DNA of 64,000 bases from JABAAE01 sp036336715 (GTDB lineage: Bacteria; Planctomycetota; Planctomycetia; Pirellulales; Pirellulaceae): the NCBI GenBank assembly GCA_036336715.1, contig JAYZFP010000068.1:27645-91644 (forward strand), read 5' to 3'. The notes below the pieces were generated by a model. The model saw only the letters and a program-made list of their open reading frames with translations, had not been told where the DNA came from and did no database searches. Made by a program: the position numbers and the translations under genes. Below are positions 51,928 through 61,475 of the stretch, one piece after another; the stretch's first letter is position 1; each line of letters starts with the position of its first letter.

Positions 51928-51956
51928 GGAACTTTTTTCAGGTCACCATCGTCAAA
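51928..51956 (+). promoter_or_regulatory. Sigma-E-like promoter in front of the ECF sigma gene
   Basis: GGAACTT (51928-51934), 16 bases, then GTCAAA (51951-51956). This matches the GGAACTT...TCnnA pattern recognised by many ECF sigma factors. It lies 12 bases before the GTG start, so the leader would be very short. It implies that the sigma factor may activate its own gene. Confidence 0.5.
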
Positions 51957-51967
51957 GTGATGAAACC

Positions 51968-52528
51968 GTGAGTAAAGAAGACGCGAGCATAATCGAGCGA
52001 GTCTTGAACGGCGAAACCGACGCCTTTGAGGGGTTGGTACGGACTTACCAGGTGCGGCTGTTCAATTCGCTGATCCATTCGCTGGGTTGCCCGGAAGAAG
52101 CCGAAGACGTCGCACAGGAAGCGTTTGTCAAGTCTTTTGCCAAACTTGCGACTTTCAAACAGAACAGTTCGTTTTACACGTGGCTGTATCGAATCGCCAT
52201 CAACATTGCCATCAGCCGGCATCGACAGAAGAAACCGAAAAGCTCGCTCGACGAGTACCGGGTCAATGCAGGGCATGAACCGGTGGACGAATCGAATCAA
52301 CCAGGCCAGAAAATAGACCTCGAGGAAAGAGCGGTCCAGGTCCAGTCGGCATTGCATTTATTGAGCGAGGAACATCGGGCCATTATCGTGTTGCGGGAAA
52401 TCGAAGACATGGATTACGAGGCAATCTCTGACATCCTGAATTTGCCGGTCGGAACCGTCCGTAGCCGGCTCCATCGGGCCCGACAACAATTGCGAACCCA
52501 CCTCGAACACGTGGTGATGGAAAAGTAA
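51968..52528 (+). CDS. ECF-type RNA polymerase sigma factor
   Basis: The 186-residue sigma-70-family protein lacks regions 1 and 3. Region 2 includes RTYQVRLFNSLIHSLG, EEAEDVAQEAFVKSF and FYTWLYRIAINIAISR. Region 4 is the helix-turn-helix MDYEAISDILNLPVGTVRSRLHRARQQL. This is the RpoE-like layout. Translation starts at GTG 51968. A plausible anti-sigma gene follows 339 bases downstream, and a sigma-E-like promoter precedes it. The regulon and signal are unknown; envelope stress is the usual theme. Confidence 0.92.
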   Translation: MSKEDASIIERVLNGETDAFEGLVRTYQVRLFNSLIHSLGCPEEAEDVAQEAFVKSFAKLATFKQNSSFYTWLYRIAINIAISRHRQKKPKSSLDEYRVNAGHEPVDESNQPGQKIDLEERAVQVQSALHLLSEEHRAIIVLREIEDMDYEAISDILNLPVGTVRSRLHRARQQLRTHLEHVVMEK

Positions 52529-52867
52529 CCAGGAAGGAAAGTATTTTAAAAACAGAAAAGCCAAAGCCGGGCATCACCCGATTGTCACGGATTTTTGATC
52601 CACTCAACCGATGTGTTCCCCGGACAGGCAGCTGAAACAGGATTTGTAGAGGAAAAAGTGAACGAATTCGTTTCAGAAACGTCCAAAATCGCAAGAACCA
52701 AAAAGCAGGAAAATCAAAACTACCTTGAGTGCCGGGCGGCCACCAATGCCGCCAGTTCGGAAAGCCTTCAGCGGAAGGCTTAAGACCGGCCGGATGAAAA
52801 ATCATTCCTGGAAAATTCACCAGAAACGGATTCCGACAGAAAACCTGAAAGCGCCTTTATCGATCCC
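52529..52867. other. Spacer between the ECF sigma and anti-sigma genes
   Basis: This 339-base spacer is long for a sigma/anti-sigma pair. A weak 4-bp hairpin, CGGG-CATCA-CCCG (52568-52580), follows the sigma gene. A 62-codon frame with a TTG start (52595-52783) has no supporting features, so I do not call a gene. Confidence 0.5.
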
Positions 52868-53770
52868 ATGTCCCACCGCGTAACCGAAGAAATGATCAGC
52901 GCTTATCTCGATGGCGAACTTTCGCCGGAGGATAGGACTGTCGTTGAAAGAGCTCTTTCAACGGACGAATCGCTGCGTCTTCTTCTGGAGGGATTTCGGG
53001 AATCCAGGTCTGCACTCCAGGCATCTTCCGACTTTGTTTCCAGTTCGATCGCCCTCCCGCCCGACTTCAGTTCGCGGGTGATGACCGAAATCCGGGTGGC
53101 AGAAGCTGCTGCCGGAAAAAATGGCCCGCAAACACCGAACCTGACCAGATCCAGTGAATCGACCTCAGTCCTGCCAGGCCGGAAAAACAGCTTTTCAGTG
53201 AGAACGCTGCTTGAAGTGGTCGCGGCCACGGCGGCTCTGGTCGTGATCGTGTTCCTCTGGAAATCAGGCGAAAGCCCGGCGGAAGTCGCCCAACCGGAAA
53301 ACCGTGACCCGGTGGCTTCCAAGGGTGGTGTTTCCATGATGAACCTGAACAAATCGGAAAATGGCTCGGGAACCGCCTCGAGGAACTCATCATCCAATCC
53401 CGCTCTCAAGCCAACCTCGAGGGAATTCTCCGTCTTTGTCGACGCCGGTGCCCGACCGCAAATCGACCGATTCTGGATCCTCGAAAATTACGAGATCACT
53501 GCCCCGGACGGGACAGATCCTGGCGTATCGGCGAAAGACCGGGCGGCGGCAGGCGGCGACGCTGGAAAAATCGAGGTTCTGCTGGTCGATGCCAAAAAAG
53601 GGGATGCGATCAAATTCTTCTCGCGAGTTCCGAAATGGGACAGTCAGTTCCAGGTTTTTCAGGAGGCCAAAACAGGTGATGCCTCCTGGTTGGCTCCTTT
53701 TGACGTCAGCGATGCTGCAGAAGCCGAAGGGGATTTCTGGACCCTGAAGATCGTTCTCATCAGCAAATAG
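52868..53770 (+). CDS. Anti-sigma factor, RsiW-like
   Basis: The 300-residue product begins with an anti-sigma (ASD-like) helical region, VTEEMISAYLDGELSPEDRTVVERAL (residues 5-30), which would wrap the sigma factor in the cytoplasm. A low-complexity linker, a single membrane helix (about 114-134, LLEVVAATAALVVIVFLW), and a periplasmic domain of about 160 residues follow. The HxxxCxxC zinc motif of ZAS anti-sigmas is absent. This sensor arrangement suggests release of the sigma factor after periplasmic proteolysis, as for RseA/RsiW. It lies downstream of the ECF sigma gene on the same strand. Confidence 0.8.
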   Translation: MSHRVTEEMISAYLDGELSPEDRTVVERALSTDESLRLLLEGFRESRSALQASSDFVSSSIALPPDFSSRVMTEIRVAEAAAGKNGPQTPNLTRSSESTSVLPGRKNSFSVRTLLEVVAATAALVVIVFLWKSGESPAEVAQPENRDPVASKGGVSMMNLNKSENGSGTASRNSSSNPALKPTSREFSVFVDAGARPQIDRFWILENYEITAPDGTDPGVSAKDRAAAGGDAGKIEVLLVDAKKGDAIKFFSRVPKWDSQFQVFQEAKTGDASWLAPFDVSDAAEAEGDFWTLKIVLISK

Positions 53771-54074
53771 TCTATCCTCGCCTTTAGTCACCGTGCTTTA
53801 GTCACCGTGCTTTAGTCACCGTGCTTTAGTTACCGTGCTTTAGTTACCGTGCTTTGATGACGATGGCTACCGGCGGATGGGACTGGCGCAATCAATCTGG
53901 CAAAACCCAAGCACTCTGGCGAAACAGGGTAGAACTTTTCCGGCGGTTTTTACTTGTTGGCGGTCGCATTTCCGGGTCCACGGTTGCTGGCAGGCGCAAT
54001 TCTTCTGATCGCACCCCGCCTGCTGCCCTTTTGTTTTACTCGGCAGAACTTGTGTTTTTACACGGCAGAGTTGG
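53771..54074. other. Convergent spacer after the anti-sigma gene
   Basis: No gene is visible. The left third holds the five-copy 14-base tandem array; the rest shows nothing I can interpret. Confidence 0.6.
53782..53851. repeat. 14-bp tandem repeat, five copies
   Basis: CTTTAGTCACCGTG occurs three times in a row (53782-53823), then twice as CTTTAGTTACCGTG, and the array breaks off at CTTTGATGAC. It lies just after the anti-sigma stop codon. The sharp copy boundaries suggest copy-number changes by slippage. Confidence 0.96.
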
Positions 54075-56198
54075 TCACCGGCTGACATTCAGCAACTGGA
54101 CGGCATCGGCAACTACAAAACCCTCGGTACCTTCATTGGAAATGACAATTTTGGCCCGGGTATCAAACTCGAATTTCCCCAGTGAATGAAACGGTGCATC
54201 TGACGGCTTCTTTTTCTGGTCCACCAGGATCTGGCTGGAGCCCTTTCGATGATGGATGGTCACCGGAACCCTGGACGCCCGGTTGGCGTGCGCCGTATAG
54301 GCCAGGCGGACCAGGTAGACCCCCGCTCTGGGCAGTTCCAGCTCAAATGCCACCGACTGCCGCCCCTTTCCATCATTACTGTCGTGACAATATCCCTGTT
54401 CCACAAATGGCCCCGCTGAAGTACTGAAAGTCCCAAAACCGTTTTTCATGGCCTGGGTATCATCCAGCACCAGTCCTTTTAAACTCGACCGGGACACCCC
54501 ACTCACAACGGGGCGGCGGGGGCCCGTCCATACCAGGACCTGCTTGTCCTTTTCGAGTTGCGCTCTCAGCTTTTCAAAGTCGATGTCCTGAACATTTTTT
54601 TTCTCCCGGATGGCCTGCATGGCGGCCGTGCCTCCGGACTGGCCCAGCACCATGAATACCGGCTCCATGCGAATGGAACCAAAGGCCATGTGGGAGGCGC
54701 TCAGGCAAACCGGGACAATCAAGTTGGTGCATTCTTCCCGGCGTGGCAGGATCGATCCGTAGTCGATCGGGAAGGGCGAAAAACCGCCAACCTGGACATC
54801 CCCTTCGTTTTTGACAAAACCATCCCTGCCTAAGTGCCGCTGAACATTGTGGGAATCCATCGTATAAGCAGCCAGGCCGATCGGGCGTTCCGCTTTCATC
54901 CGCCCCTGGCAGTGATGCTGTGTCATGACAGTTTGTCCGACCATGCGACGGGCTTCCCGGATGTAGAGCTGCTGTTGCCAGCCGTCAGCCCGTTCGAACT
55001 CGTCTTTGCAGGTCCCCCAACGGGAGACGACCTCGCGCACATGGGAAGGCGTCCTTGGGTGATAGGCCAGCGTCCACATCAGTCCCTGCTGGTACCGCCG
55101 GTGCATTTCGGCAATTTTCTTTCGCAGTTCGTAGGAAGCCTCCGGGTAGTCATAATTCTGGCCGACGTAATCGGTGGAAAAACCGCGGTTGTTATTGGTG
55201 TCCGATTTCCGGTTCGGCATCAGCGAGTGACTCCAGGGAATCACTTTGGCTCCCTGTTCAAAATTCCGGAACAACAACTCGTATTCCCGTTCGTCGTAGC
55301 CTTGGGGCTTTTTGAAAGCAATCCGGTTACCGGGGTGATCGGTCAGGCACATCCGATAGCAATAGGCCTGGACGCGGTGATCGGTCTCCCCTTCCACACC
55401 GGGACCTGTCCCGTCGATACCCGGTAACAGCCCGCTGTCAGGATCTCCCTTGATCACATAAGGATCCACCCCTCGGACGAACTGATGCTTGATGGCACGG
55501 GCGGTCTGAACTCCACTCAGCGTCTCCCCGTAGGCAGCATTGCCTTCCCGCCCCACCACGTAACGGATCCCGGCAGCAGCCAACAGGTCTCCCTCGTAGG
55601 TGGCATCCAGGAAGACCTGCCCCCGGAATTCCCTGCCCGATTCCATACGGATCGAACGGATGCGTTTGCCTTCCCGGGTCACGCCTGCCGTTTGGGTGCT
55701 GCGATCCAGTCGCTGGTGATAGACAACCGGGATATCGTGTTCCCGAATCATTTCATTCATGATTTCCAGGGCCGCCGAAGGCTCGAACGTCCACATCGCA
55801 TCTTCGGTATCTGCCGTTCGGCTTTGACCGCCCGATCGGTACTCGGAACGCTTTTGCCACTTCCACGATTTTTCATCACGGTAATGCTGGCGAACCCGCT
55901 GATAAAATTCACGGGAGATCCCGCCAATGGCGCCCTTCTTGCCGATATCGGTTTGCCCCAGTCCCCCCGTGGTCAGTCCACCTATGCGACCGGTCGGCTC
56001 GATGATGACCACGGTGCCCCCCATCCGTTTGACCTGCACGGCGGCAGCCACGGCCGCCGAGGTTCCCCCGTAAATCACGACGTCCTGTTCCCCTTCCACA
56101 ACCTGCCGACCATCCTTCGCGGATCCGCAGTCCGGAAAGAACGTTGCGGAAAACAGGAGGATACCTATCCAAAAAAGTGGAATCCGGTTTGGGTTCAT
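54075..56198 (-). CDS. Exported FAD-dependent oxidoreductase with golvesin-like C-terminal domain
   Basis: The 707-residue product starts with a signal peptide (IPLFWIGILLFSATFF). The FAD motif is IYGGTSAAVAAAVQVKRMGG, then PTGRIGGLTTGG (about residues 43-76); such proteins are often annotated as xanthan-lyase-type FAD oxidoreductases in Planctomycetes. After the FAD domain, from about residue 590, is a beta-rich region (EQGYCHDSNDGKGRQSV, RASRVPVTIHHRKG) resembling the golvesin/xanthan-lyase C-terminal carbohydrate-binding domain. The substrate is unknown, probably a sugar-containing polymer or sulfated compound outside the cytoplasm. A 108-base gap separates it from the CxxCH gene on the same strand. 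Confidence 0.82.
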   Translation of the reverse strand: MNPNRIPLFWIGILLFSATFFPDCGSAKDGRQVVEGEQDVVIYGGTSAAVAAAVQVKRMGGTVVIIEPTGRIGGLTTGGLGQTDIGKKGAIGGISREFYQRVRQHYRDEKSWKWQKRSEYRSGGQSRTADTEDAMWTFEPSAALEIMNEMIREHDIPVVYHQRLDRSTQTAGVTREGKRIRSIRMESGREFRGQVFLDATYEGDLLAAAGIRYVVGREGNAAYGETLSGVQTARAIKHQFVRGVDPYVIKGDPDSGLLPGIDGTGPGVEGETDHRVQAYCYRMCLTDHPGNRIAFKKPQGYDEREYELLFRNFEQGAKVIPWSHSLMPNRKSDTNNNRGFSTDYVGQNYDYPEASYELRKKIAEMHRRYQQGLMWTLAYHPRTPSHVREVVSRWGTCKDEFERADGWQQQLYIREARRMVGQTVMTQHHCQGRMKAERPIGLAAYTMDSHNVQRHLGRDGFVKNEGDVQVGGFSPFPIDYGSILPRREECTNLIVPVCLSASHMAFGSIRMEPVFMVLGQSGGTAAMQAIREKKNVQDIDFEKLRAQLEKDKQVLVWTGPRRPVVSGVSRSSLKGLVLDDTQAMKNGFGTFSTSAGPFVEQGYCHDSNDGKGRQSVAFELELPRAGVYLVRLAYTAHANRASRVPVTIHHRKGSSQILVDQKKKPSDAPFHSLGKFEFDTRAKIVISNEGTEGFVVADAVQLLNVSR

Positions 56199-56306
56199 GC
56201 TTCAAGACTCCTGAATGCGAGGGGGGAAAATCCGCTACCGACCGTTTCAGGTTCTGCAGCGTATCCCGGATGGTGATCTGAATGTTTTCCTTGGATTCCC
56301 CAGTAT

Positions 56307-59300
56307 TCACCGGGAAAGCAGATAGGCCAACAGGTTGGCAAACTGCTGTTCGTTCAGGGTTTCGGAAAAATTGGCTGGCATGGGGGACGAGTCCAGTCGT
56401 TTTTTGTCAACGACATCCGCCTCCGCGATCAGCCACCGTTTTCCCTCGCGGTCGACAAGGGTCAGGTTCTTCGAGCCGGGACCCTGGCCCGGCTTGAGAA
56501 ACCCACTCAGAAGACGACCGTCCGCAGTCTCGACCAGTGAGGCGCGAAAAGCGATATCCACATTCCGGTTGGGCATCAGGATATCGTCCACAAGACGATC
56601 GATCCCCCGGTTGCCGATTCCATCAAGATTGGGGCCAACTGACTGTCCCACACCACCGATCTGGTGACAGGAGGCACAGTTTTTTTCGTACAGTTTTTTT
56701 CCGGCCATCAGGTCAACCACCGCATTCCTCTGAAACCGCTTTCGCTGCCGAATGGTCTGCTCCAGCTGAGCGTCAATTTTTGGCAGTCGACCGGTCATGG
56801 CGTCCACCTTTTCAGTCAGGGAGGATTGGCCGTGTCCCCTGATTTTTGCGACCAGCGCCGGTTGGCTCAAAACATCGATTCCGATGGATCCCCTTTCCAG
56901 CAACTCGACCAGCAGGCCCGCCGTCGAACGTTCCACCGAGAGTGAGTCGGCAAACCGCCTCTGCTGGGCTGCCGAAAAAGTGCGGGCCCGACTGCGGATG
57001 ACCGATTTGGCCAACTCACTGTCACCGGCCACGATCGACTCCACCGCCCGATTGGCCTGAACCGGATCCGTGTTGCCGAGTGATACCAGGTCCGCTGTGA
57101 CACCAAACAGATGGCGGGATTCATGGTCGGAATAAAAAGAAGCCAGGGAACGGCAGAGAGCCGCCTGCAGGGAACGGCTGCCGGATGTGGCAATCAGCCC
57201 CAGGATCGGCTCCCGCAGATTCTCAAGTTGAAAGTCGGCAATCACCCGAGCCGCCTGGAGTCGATCCCCGTTTCGCTCGGCCGGATTGAGGCCCGCAACC
57301 GAGAACCTCCCGGCAGCCAGCCAGGCGTAGGCATTGGCCGAATCCTGGTCAACGATTTCAAGATACGCCCTTTCCCCTCTCCAGGAAGCGGTATCCCACT
57401 CGATCAGGTGAGCCGTATCATGGCGGGGTGGCGGGGTTTTATGCACGACCTGCCCCGAATCGGCCAGCCGCAGCTGGACATAGTTCAGTCCGCTGAGCGG
57501 CTTGTCAGGGAACCCGTCATGTCCGGCAAGGTAGAACCGGAAAAAGTCATCCATTTCGAAAGGTTCGCTCCGATAAACACCGGTTTTCTGCTCACCCTTG
57601 ACGATGCTACTCCAGAGTGGCGTCTCCTGTTGCCCATCGATTGATTTGCGGCGGGTGGAGAGAACAAAGATGTTCTCTTCGGCTGGATCGGCTGAGGCCT
57701 CGTTGACGTGGCAACTCCAGTCCAGGACAGCCACTTCGGGGTCGACATGCCAGCCCGGAGAAGGATTCATTTCCGGATTCGAACTGAATTCCCCTGCAGC
57801 GATCCAGGCAAACGCATTGGCGGCACAGCCGTCAACGATTTCCAGCACCGCTTTTTCCCCCCTGTGGTTCGGGGTAGCGATAGTTTTCTTCTCGGCCACA
57901 TCACTGCCTGGAACCCGGATTTTACCGATCGTCAGGTTTTCCTCCACGAGAACCAGTCGGACAAAATTTTCTCCGCTTTTTTCCTCACCCCCCGAATCAT
58001 GACCCGCCAGGGAGAAAACAAATTCATCCCCCAGCACAAAGGGCCGGGAACGGAGCGTGCCCGTGCCAGATTCACCCCGGGCAAGCGTGTCGATCAATAA
58101 CCCCTGGCCGCCATGCGCCAATTCCACGCGACGTGTCCCGAATGGAATGGAACGGGCAGACGAAACAACCTGCCACCTGTCCGACCTCAATCGGAGCAGG
58201 CGTTTGGCAATCTGCCCGGCCAGCTGTTGAATGGATCCGGGCAGGTCACGATTGTTCTGCGCGATACCGGTACGGAGGCTGTCGAGAATCTTCAACTGGA
58301 ACTGGACGTTGCCGGCAAATTTTTCTTCGGCAACGGCCACGATCCGATCAATTGACTTTTGGTCAGCGTGCCGGGCCGCAAACTCGAGGTAAGCAGTCAA
58401 CTTTTGCGGGTTGCCCAGGGAGAGGGACTGCAGGTGATTCACGATGAACGCAGCAGCCAGTGGCGACCGCACCGCCATACAGACGTCAGCGAAGACCGGG
58501 TACCCATCCGGTTCCAAAGAGGAAACTGCAGGGGGTAATCGGGCCGCCTCCATACGGAACTGCTCCCGCAGGGCAATTTTCAGAGAGTGCAGCAGGAACC
58601 GATCGCCGGTCTGCAATGCGGGGCCAATCTGCTGCACCAGCTCCTTCGTCAGATCCAACGAAGGATGTTTGGACACGGCCAGCGCCGCCGCTCTTTTGAC
58701 AAAAGGAGAATTCGCCACCAGGCCCTCTCGAAGCGTTCGCCGCAGAACTTCGGTTTCGAATGCCCCGGTTGCCTGGTTGGCCAAAGACTGCAGGACAAAA
58801 CAGTCGAAGCTTTCCGAGCCACGCAGACCCGAATTCAAAAGCCGGGTGTAGGCGTCCGCGTCGAGTTCCCTCAGAATTCTTGCCAGGCCAACGGGTATTA
58901 CCGTTCGATTCGGGGCAGGTTGAGCGAGGGCTCGCAAGGCGTGCAGGATTGCTGCCTCATGTTTCCCTTCCCCGGGGTTGGTCGCTTCCTTTCGTCCCAG
59001 GGTCACCTCCTCAAGAACCGCTCTCCGGATCATCCGCTGCCGCGCCCGGTTGGCTGATCGGATTTGCTGTAACAGATCGATGCCCCGATCTTCAATATTT
59101 CCGGATTGCCGAACGGGCCCCGGGGCATCGCGACGCCCCGGATCCCCCCGGTAAACCACTTTCCAGATCCGACCCCGGGTCCGGTCCCGTCCGGGGTGAT
59201 CTAGATCCACCTCGTAATGCCCGATAATCCGGTTGTAAAAATCCGCGATGTAGAGCGCACCCCCCGGACCAACTTTCAGGTCGACCGGCCGAAACCAGGG

Positions 59301-61475
59301 ATCCCCTGGAACAAGAAAATCAGGTTCCTCCCGGGCGGACATGCTGGAACCGCTATACACCAGATGGTTCCGATTGATCCGCCCGGTCACCACGTTTCCA
59401 CCAAAAGTGCTTTGTTGATAAACGGCAGGAAAATGGGTCTCCGCACCGAGTGCGACACCCGCGATCCCGGTCGAACCATGCAGGTGCTCCATCACGTTGG
59501 GTATATAACCGAGACCATCGTGGGGCTTGCCGAAACTGTCATGGTGGCCCCCCGGCAGAATGAGATTGATCGGCCGGGTATGGCAATCGGCAGTCAGGAA
59601 GTCACCCCTGGCATCCAGCGTCATGCCGAAAGGGTTCACCTGCCCCTGGGTCACCAGCTCGATTCTCGATCCGTCCGGTTTAAAACGAAAGACATTCCCG
59701 GAGTTCAGGATCACCTCGTGTCCATCCTTGCCGGCTACCCTGGACTGGTTATTGAAGCCGTGGCAGGCATAGATCCAACCATCGTTTCCAAGGGTAAAAC
59801 TGTTGCACATGCCGTGGGTGTCACGAGATGTGTCGAACGGCCCGAAGAGGATCTCCCGTCGGTCGACCCGATCATCACCATCGGTATCGCGCAGGTACCA
59901 GATATTGGGTATGCTGAAACAGATCACACCCTCCCGGTAGTGAAGCAGCCCCATCGGAATATTGAGACCATCGGCAAACGTCTTGATATTGTCTGCCCGG
60001 CCATCCCCGTCGTCATCCTCGAGAATCCTGATCGTGTCCCGGGGTTTCTTCCCCGGCCCTGCGGGATGCGGATACTCTCGGGAGCTGCTGACCCAGAGCC
60101 GGCCCTGGTCGTCAAAAGCCATGTTCATGGGTTTGGCGATCTCCGGTTCCGCTGCCACCAGCTGAATTTCAAAACCCTGGGGCAAGAGGAATGTTTTCTG
60201 TTGCTGATTTGCCTCGAGCGGCTCGGTGGACCGGATGTTTTCCTCGAACAGTCCACTCCCGGCCGCCAGCGGAAGGTCTTCCCATGCCTGGGCAGGTGCC
60301 TTGGGATTCTGCAGGAAAAGCCGGGTTCCCAGTTTATTGCCAACTGCAATGTCGGGCTTTCCATCGCGATTGATGTCAGCGACGGTCACCTGCGTGCCCA
60401 CACCGGATCTGCCGTCAATCAGCCGTGGAGCAAAGTGAACCCTGCCCCGCCGTCGAATGGTCTTCAGCCAGAACAGCACCGGCAGCTGCCGGGCGCCCGG
60501 ATCACCTCCCCCGTGCGCCCAGAACCGTTTACCGGTCACCAGATCCTGAATTCCGTCACCATCAATATCCGCCAGTGCCGCAGCGTGCAACTGCGAAACG
60601 GCCAGGCCCAGCGGGTGACCCGAAGGTTTGTCCGAGAGAATGGTGTGAGGCACAAAATCGATTCGCGTTCCTTCCCTCCGCTGCTCAAACCACTTCAGCC
60701 CGTATCCGTGCGCGTTCTGCGAACAGATCACATCGTTGTCACCATCTCCGTCGATGTCATAGGCGTGCATTTGCGCTCCCCCTCCTTCGGCAAAGCGAAT
60801 AGGGTGAAAAACGAACCCCTGGTCAGGTTGTTGCTGCCACCAGCCGCGGGTTTCCAGCAGGTCTGCCTTTCCATCTCCATCGATGTCAGCGACCCCAAGG
60901 CCATGAGTAAACCGATCCAGGCCGAGATTGTCTGTCAGGAATCGCCGGGAAAAGAGGACCTCGCCCTTCGCCATCCGGTACTCGATGCAACAGAAAGCTC
61001 CCTTGTGAATACAAACCAGTTCCGGTCGTGCATCCCCCAGCAGGTTGACGAACGCGGGCGACTCGTTGCCAATCCCGTCGAAGACCTTCCGCCTGATCCA
61101 GTGCCGTGAACCCATGGCCGTCGTGCCAGGGTTTTCGAACCAGAAAGCCGCGTTGCCCGGCATCCCAACAGTCAGGATGTCGACCGCCCCATCCGCGTTG
61201 AAATCATGCGCCCAGGTAAAAAAATGCCGGGAGTATCCCTTGATGGAAAGTGGGTCCCCAGCCGAGTAGCGATGTCGCTGCCTGAATTCGGGACCCGCGT
61301 ACCAGTACGGACCGGAGACAATGTCGTTCTCCCCGTCCCGGTCGATATCAGCCACCGCGATCCCCTCGGAGTGAAACTCCTCCGTCAGCGTCAACTTATC
61401 GAAGCCCCGGTCATTGGCGGCGGAAAAACTGATGGGAAATACCAGGCAGAACAGCAGGCTATCACGAAAGCTCAT
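56307..61475 (-). CDS. Giant exported PVC-type heme-binding (CxxCH) protein with FG-GAP repeats
   Basis: The 1722-residue product is one of the largest here. A signal peptide (MSFRDSLLFCLVFPISFSAAN) is followed by FG-GAP/VCBS-like repeats with DIDRDGENDIVSG, DIDGDGKADLLE and DINRDGKPDIAVG (about 25-400), which form a beta-propeller. A second six-blade-like dehydrogenase region begins near residue 430 (QGFEIQLVAAEPEIAKPMNMAFDDQGRLW, typical of the PVC membrane-bound dehydrogenase). A helical-repeat region and two carbohydrate-binding-like repeats (each with a SANAYAW/AANAFAW motif) follow. The C-terminus has the heme-binding NCASCHQIGGVGQSVGPNL. Such proteins are thought to take part in extracellular redox metabolism of carbohydrates. 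Confidence 0.88.
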   Translation of the reverse strand: MSFRDSLLFCLVFPISFSAANDRGFDKLTLTEEFHSEGIAVADIDRDGENDIVSGPYWYAGPEFRQRHRYSAGDPLSIKGYSRHFFTWAHDFNADGAVDILTVGMPGNAAFWFENPGTTAMGSRHWIRRKVFDGIGNESPAFVNLLGDARPELVCIHKGAFCCIEYRMAKGEVLFSRRFLTDNLGLDRFTHGLGVADIDGDGKADLLETRGWWQQQPDQGFVFHPIRFAEGGGAQMHAYDIDGDGDNDVICSQNAHGYGLKWFEQRREGTRIDFVPHTILSDKPSGHPLGLAVSQLHAAALADIDGDGIQDLVTGKRFWAHGGGDPGARQLPVLFWLKTIRRRGRVHFAPRLIDGRSGVGTQVTVADINRDGKPDIAVGNKLGTRLFLQNPKAPAQAWEDLPLAAGSGLFEENIRSTEPLEANQQQKTFLLPQGFEIQLVAAEPEIAKPMNMAFDDQGRLWVSSSREYPHPAGPGKKPRDTIRILEDDDGDGRADNIKTFADGLNIPMGLLHYREGVICFSIPNIWYLRDTDGDDRVDRREILFGPFDTSRDTHGMCNSFTLGNDGWIYACHGFNNQSRVAGKDGHEVILNSGNVFRFKPDGSRIELVTQGQVNPFGMTLDARGDFLTADCHTRPINLILPGGHHDSFGKPHDGLGYIPNVMEHLHGSTGIAGVALGAETHFPAVYQQSTFGGNVVTGRINRNHLVYSGSSMSAREEPDFLVPGDPWFRPVDLKVGPGGALYIADFYNRIIGHYEVDLDHPGRDRTRGRIWKVVYRGDPGRRDAPGPVRQSGNIEDRGIDLLQQIRSANRARQRMIRRAVLEEVTLGRKEATNPGEGKHEAAILHALRALAQPAPNRTVIPVGLARILRELDADAYTRLLNSGLRGSESFDCFVLQSLANQATGAFETEVLRRTLREGLVANSPFVKRAAALAVSKHPSLDLTKELVQQIGPALQTGDRFLLHSLKIALREQFRMEAARLPPAVSSLEPDGYPVFADVCMAVRSPLAAAFIVNHLQSLSLGNPQKLTAYLEFAARHADQKSIDRIVAVAEEKFAGNVQFQLKILDSLRTGIAQNNRDLPGSIQQLAGQIAKRLLRLRSDRWQVVSSARSIPFGTRRVELAHGGQGLLIDTLARGESGTGTLRSRPFVLGDEFVFSLAGHDSGGEEKSGENFVRLVLVEENLTIGKIRVPGSDVAEKKTIATPNHRGEKAVLEIVDGCAANAFAWIAAGEFSSNPEMNPSPGWHVDPEVAVLDWSCHVNEASADPAEENIFVLSTRRKSIDGQQETPLWSSIVKGEQKTGVYRSEPFEMDDFFRFYLAGHDGFPDKPLSGLNYVQLRLADSGQVVHKTPPPRHDTAHLIEWDTASWRGERAYLEIVDQDSANAYAWLAAGRFSVAGLNPAERNGDRLQAARVIADFQLENLREPILGLIATSGSRSLQAALCRSLASFYSDHESRHLFGVTADLVSLGNTDPVQANRAVESIVAGDSELAKSVIRSRARTFSAAQQRRFADSLSVERSTAGLLVELLERGSIGIDVLSQPALVAKIRGHGQSSLTEKVDAMTGRLPKIDAQLEQTIRQRKRFQRNAVVDLMAGKKLYEKNCASCHQIGGVGQSVGPNLDGIGNRGIDRLVDDILMPNRNVDIAFRASLVETADGRLLSGFLKPGQGPGSKNLTLVDREGKRWLIAEADVVDKKRLDSSPMPANFSETLNEQQFANLLAYLLSR

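Noticed and set aside
52595..52783. A 62-codon frame with a TTG start between sigma and anti-sigma genes
   Set aside because: No ribosome binding site, no motif, and low-complexity composition.
59217..61109. A 630-codon open frame on the plus strand, antisense to the giant CxxCH gene
   Set aside because: It lacks any recognisable domain or signal, and the opposite frame is rich in FG-GAP and dehydrogenase motifs. Long antisense frames are common with this codon usage.
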